64,000 nt of DNA from Homarus americanus (taxonomy: Eukaryota > Arthropoda > Malacostraca > Decapoda > Nephropidae). Shown here piece after piece: positions 62,545 to 64,000 of this stretch. Under the pieces are notes generated by a model, which saw only the letters and a list, made by a program, of their open reading frames with translations, did not search any database and was not told the origin of the DNA. Location of the stretch: assembly GCF_018991925.1 (NCBI RefSeq), contig NW_024735516.1, positions 1,574,501-1,638,500 of the forward strand. The letters run 5' to 3'. Position 1 is the stretch's first letter; every line of letters starts with the position of its first letter. Position numbers and translations under genes: made by a program.

Positions 62545-63240
62545 AAAAAAAATGTTCTATCATTCTGTTGAAATTATCATCCCTAATGATTTCAGTGCAT
62601 CTAGTGCTGTATTCCCTGGTGTACTCACCCTTCTCGGACAAGTACAGAAGGGTTCGATAAAGAATCTTCCATTATGTATGACTCTATCCAGCTGGTTTCT
62701 GATCCAACACGAATACCTAACCGCCTTAATGATAAAATACTCGAATTATGTTCCTCACTAGTTACTACCCATCCCAACCTTTTTATTATCACTGTGTACC
62801 GGTCACCATCTTGTTTCATTATCTTAAAACTCTTTCATTCTTCCTCAATTCCTCTCCTTCCTAGTCATGACCTGGTACTGGTGGAGATGATAGGGACAAC
62901 AGAAAAGAAAGGAAATTTATTTTTAATCCTCTCAAAACCTGGAACATACACCCATCCACATCAACAAACAGTATTTCACAAATATTTACTTTGGTAAGAA
63001 ACTAATTGTCTTCCTTCCTGTTCTTACGAATATACTCAGCTCCTTTACATGGGTTAACATCTCCCACCTAAGGCCAACTAAACTCAAACAAGCCAACTAC
63101 AAACATTAAAAACACAAACGAAACCTTGGAACTTATGACGTATACACAACTCTCGGAACCCTGTTAGGCTTACTGTCAACAAAGCAAAAGTTTCTCTTTT
63201 CAACAACTTATCAAACTCAACCATATCCTGTGTCATCCTT
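62545..63240 (+). mobile_element. LINE endonuclease-domain relic
   Basis: SVEIIIPNDFSASSAVFPGV (GDFN region with G to N and N to S), then YDSIQLVSDPTRIPNRLNDK, ILELCSSLVTTHPNLFIITV, and SSIPLLPSHDLVLV. This parallels QLV..PTRIPDRL.D..NILDLFLT..P.L..ITV..P.G.SDH in the endonuclease of a jockey-type LINE. The SDH box is missing. Sequence to 63.24 kb may hold the following linker. Confidence 0.8.
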
Positions 63241-63282
63241 ACTGATTTCACAACTGCCACCATCTATAATGATAAAAGGACG

Positions 63283-63283
<1 letters not shown>

Positions 63284-63315
<32 letters not shown>

Positions 63316-63332
63316 GTCTGTCTGTCTGTCTG
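63284..63332. repeat. (TCTG)n microsatellite
   Basis: About twelve tetramers with one TCTA, the same motif as at 14.37 kb. Confidence 0.95.
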
Positions 63333-64000
63333 TGTGTGCATATCTGTATCTGTCGGTTTTCAGCCATTGCTTTCTTCTAACTTCCTTTTACAATAAATAA
63401 TAATAATAATACAAATTACGAAGGAATTGTTTTAGTTTCCAAGGAATATTTTGGAGAATTAGAAAAAAAAAGATTAATTATTATCACAGTTAAATTATAG
63501 CTTAAACTTATAAAAATTATGTTTAAATTAGGGGGGGGGGGTGTACTGGCTGTAGTGCATTGGGTGTGGAGTAGACTATAAACTAGTGGCTGCAAAGTAA
63601 GATATTGGAGAGCATGAAGAGTAGGCAGTGTCCAAATCATTTCACAAAAGTCTTGAGGCGAAAAATCATAAAGTCAAACTGATATCGAAAATGTTAAAAA
63701 AAAAGGTTTACGCTGTGAGATAAAAAGCTTCACTAATCCTCAAAGATGAAATTGTTAAATCATACGAAAAGAACCATCTGTTGCCCATAACAAGAAGGTG
63801 AAGGAATGAATCTTACGTTACTATCATACAGCCATTGCGGACAAGTAGTGGGCGAACATTCGTCTGGTGTAGCTTCTGTAAGTGTCTCAGTAAGAGATGG
63901 GAGATGAAATTATTATTACAATAGTTCACCAGATCAAGAAAATGGTGCTAAATGTTAGTTGTTGTTCCAAGTTTGACGCAGACAGCCAGCAGATGTCGAT
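63333..64000. other. No gene recognised
   Basis: AT-rich; (AAT)n at 63,392-63,410 and a G-run at 63,531-63,541. Confidence 0.5.

Overview
This is eukaryotic, gene-poor DNA. I found no prokaryotic operon, phage or CRISPR array and no host protein-coding gene I would defend. Long perfect microsatellites ((AC)n, (GA)n, (TA)n, (TCTG)n, (TACA)n), many minisatellites, LINE relics, tRNA-derived SINEs and Tc1/mariner debris make up most of what can be recognised. The style of the repeats suggests an arthropod, most likely a decapod crustacean. That assignment is inference from resemblance, not proof.

Layout. 0-7 kb: a 31-bp minisatellite of about 36 units, a 28-bp minisatellite, a LINE relic on + (ORF1 at 2.8-3.35 kb, endonuclease at 3.5-4.3 kb) and a second LINE on - (endonuclease to reverse transcriptase, RT, 7.0 down to 5.3 kb). 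7.5-15 kb: microsatellites, an RT relic on - (8.06-8.74 kb), a tRNA-like SINE (10.4-10.6 kb), and a LINE 3' half (12.17-12.95 kb) lying inside an (AC)n tract. 15-24 kb: AT-rich and nearly featureless, with a palindrome, a diverged tandem duplication, a SINE and an endonuclease relic. 23.7-24.5 kb (+) and 50.9-52.6 kb (-): two diverged broken copies of one uncharacterised multicopy protein family. 25.8-31.3 kb: two short elements with terminal inverted repeats flanked by TA, a transposase remnant and a perfect 26-bp hairpin. 34-42 kb: three LINE relics, one keeping an almost intact RNase H domain, plus LINE tails set in (GT)n. 42-47.9 kb: blocks of alternating purine and pyrimidine strand bias and a decayed C-rich array. 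53.3-54.3 kb: an RTE-type endonuclease relic. 57.6-59.1 kb: two related 30-bp repeat arrays around a 107-codon ATG ORF. 61.8-63.2 kb: two more LINE relics end to end.

The genes do not form a pathway. The coherent story is of mobile elements. One LINE family ends in a small conserved 3' hairpin and a (TTA)n tail and sits repeatedly in (AC)n. Several tRNA-derived SINEs are present. A repeated protein-coding family of unknown function is preserved only as pseudogenes. LINE clade names are tentative and rest on short recognisable motifs read by eye.
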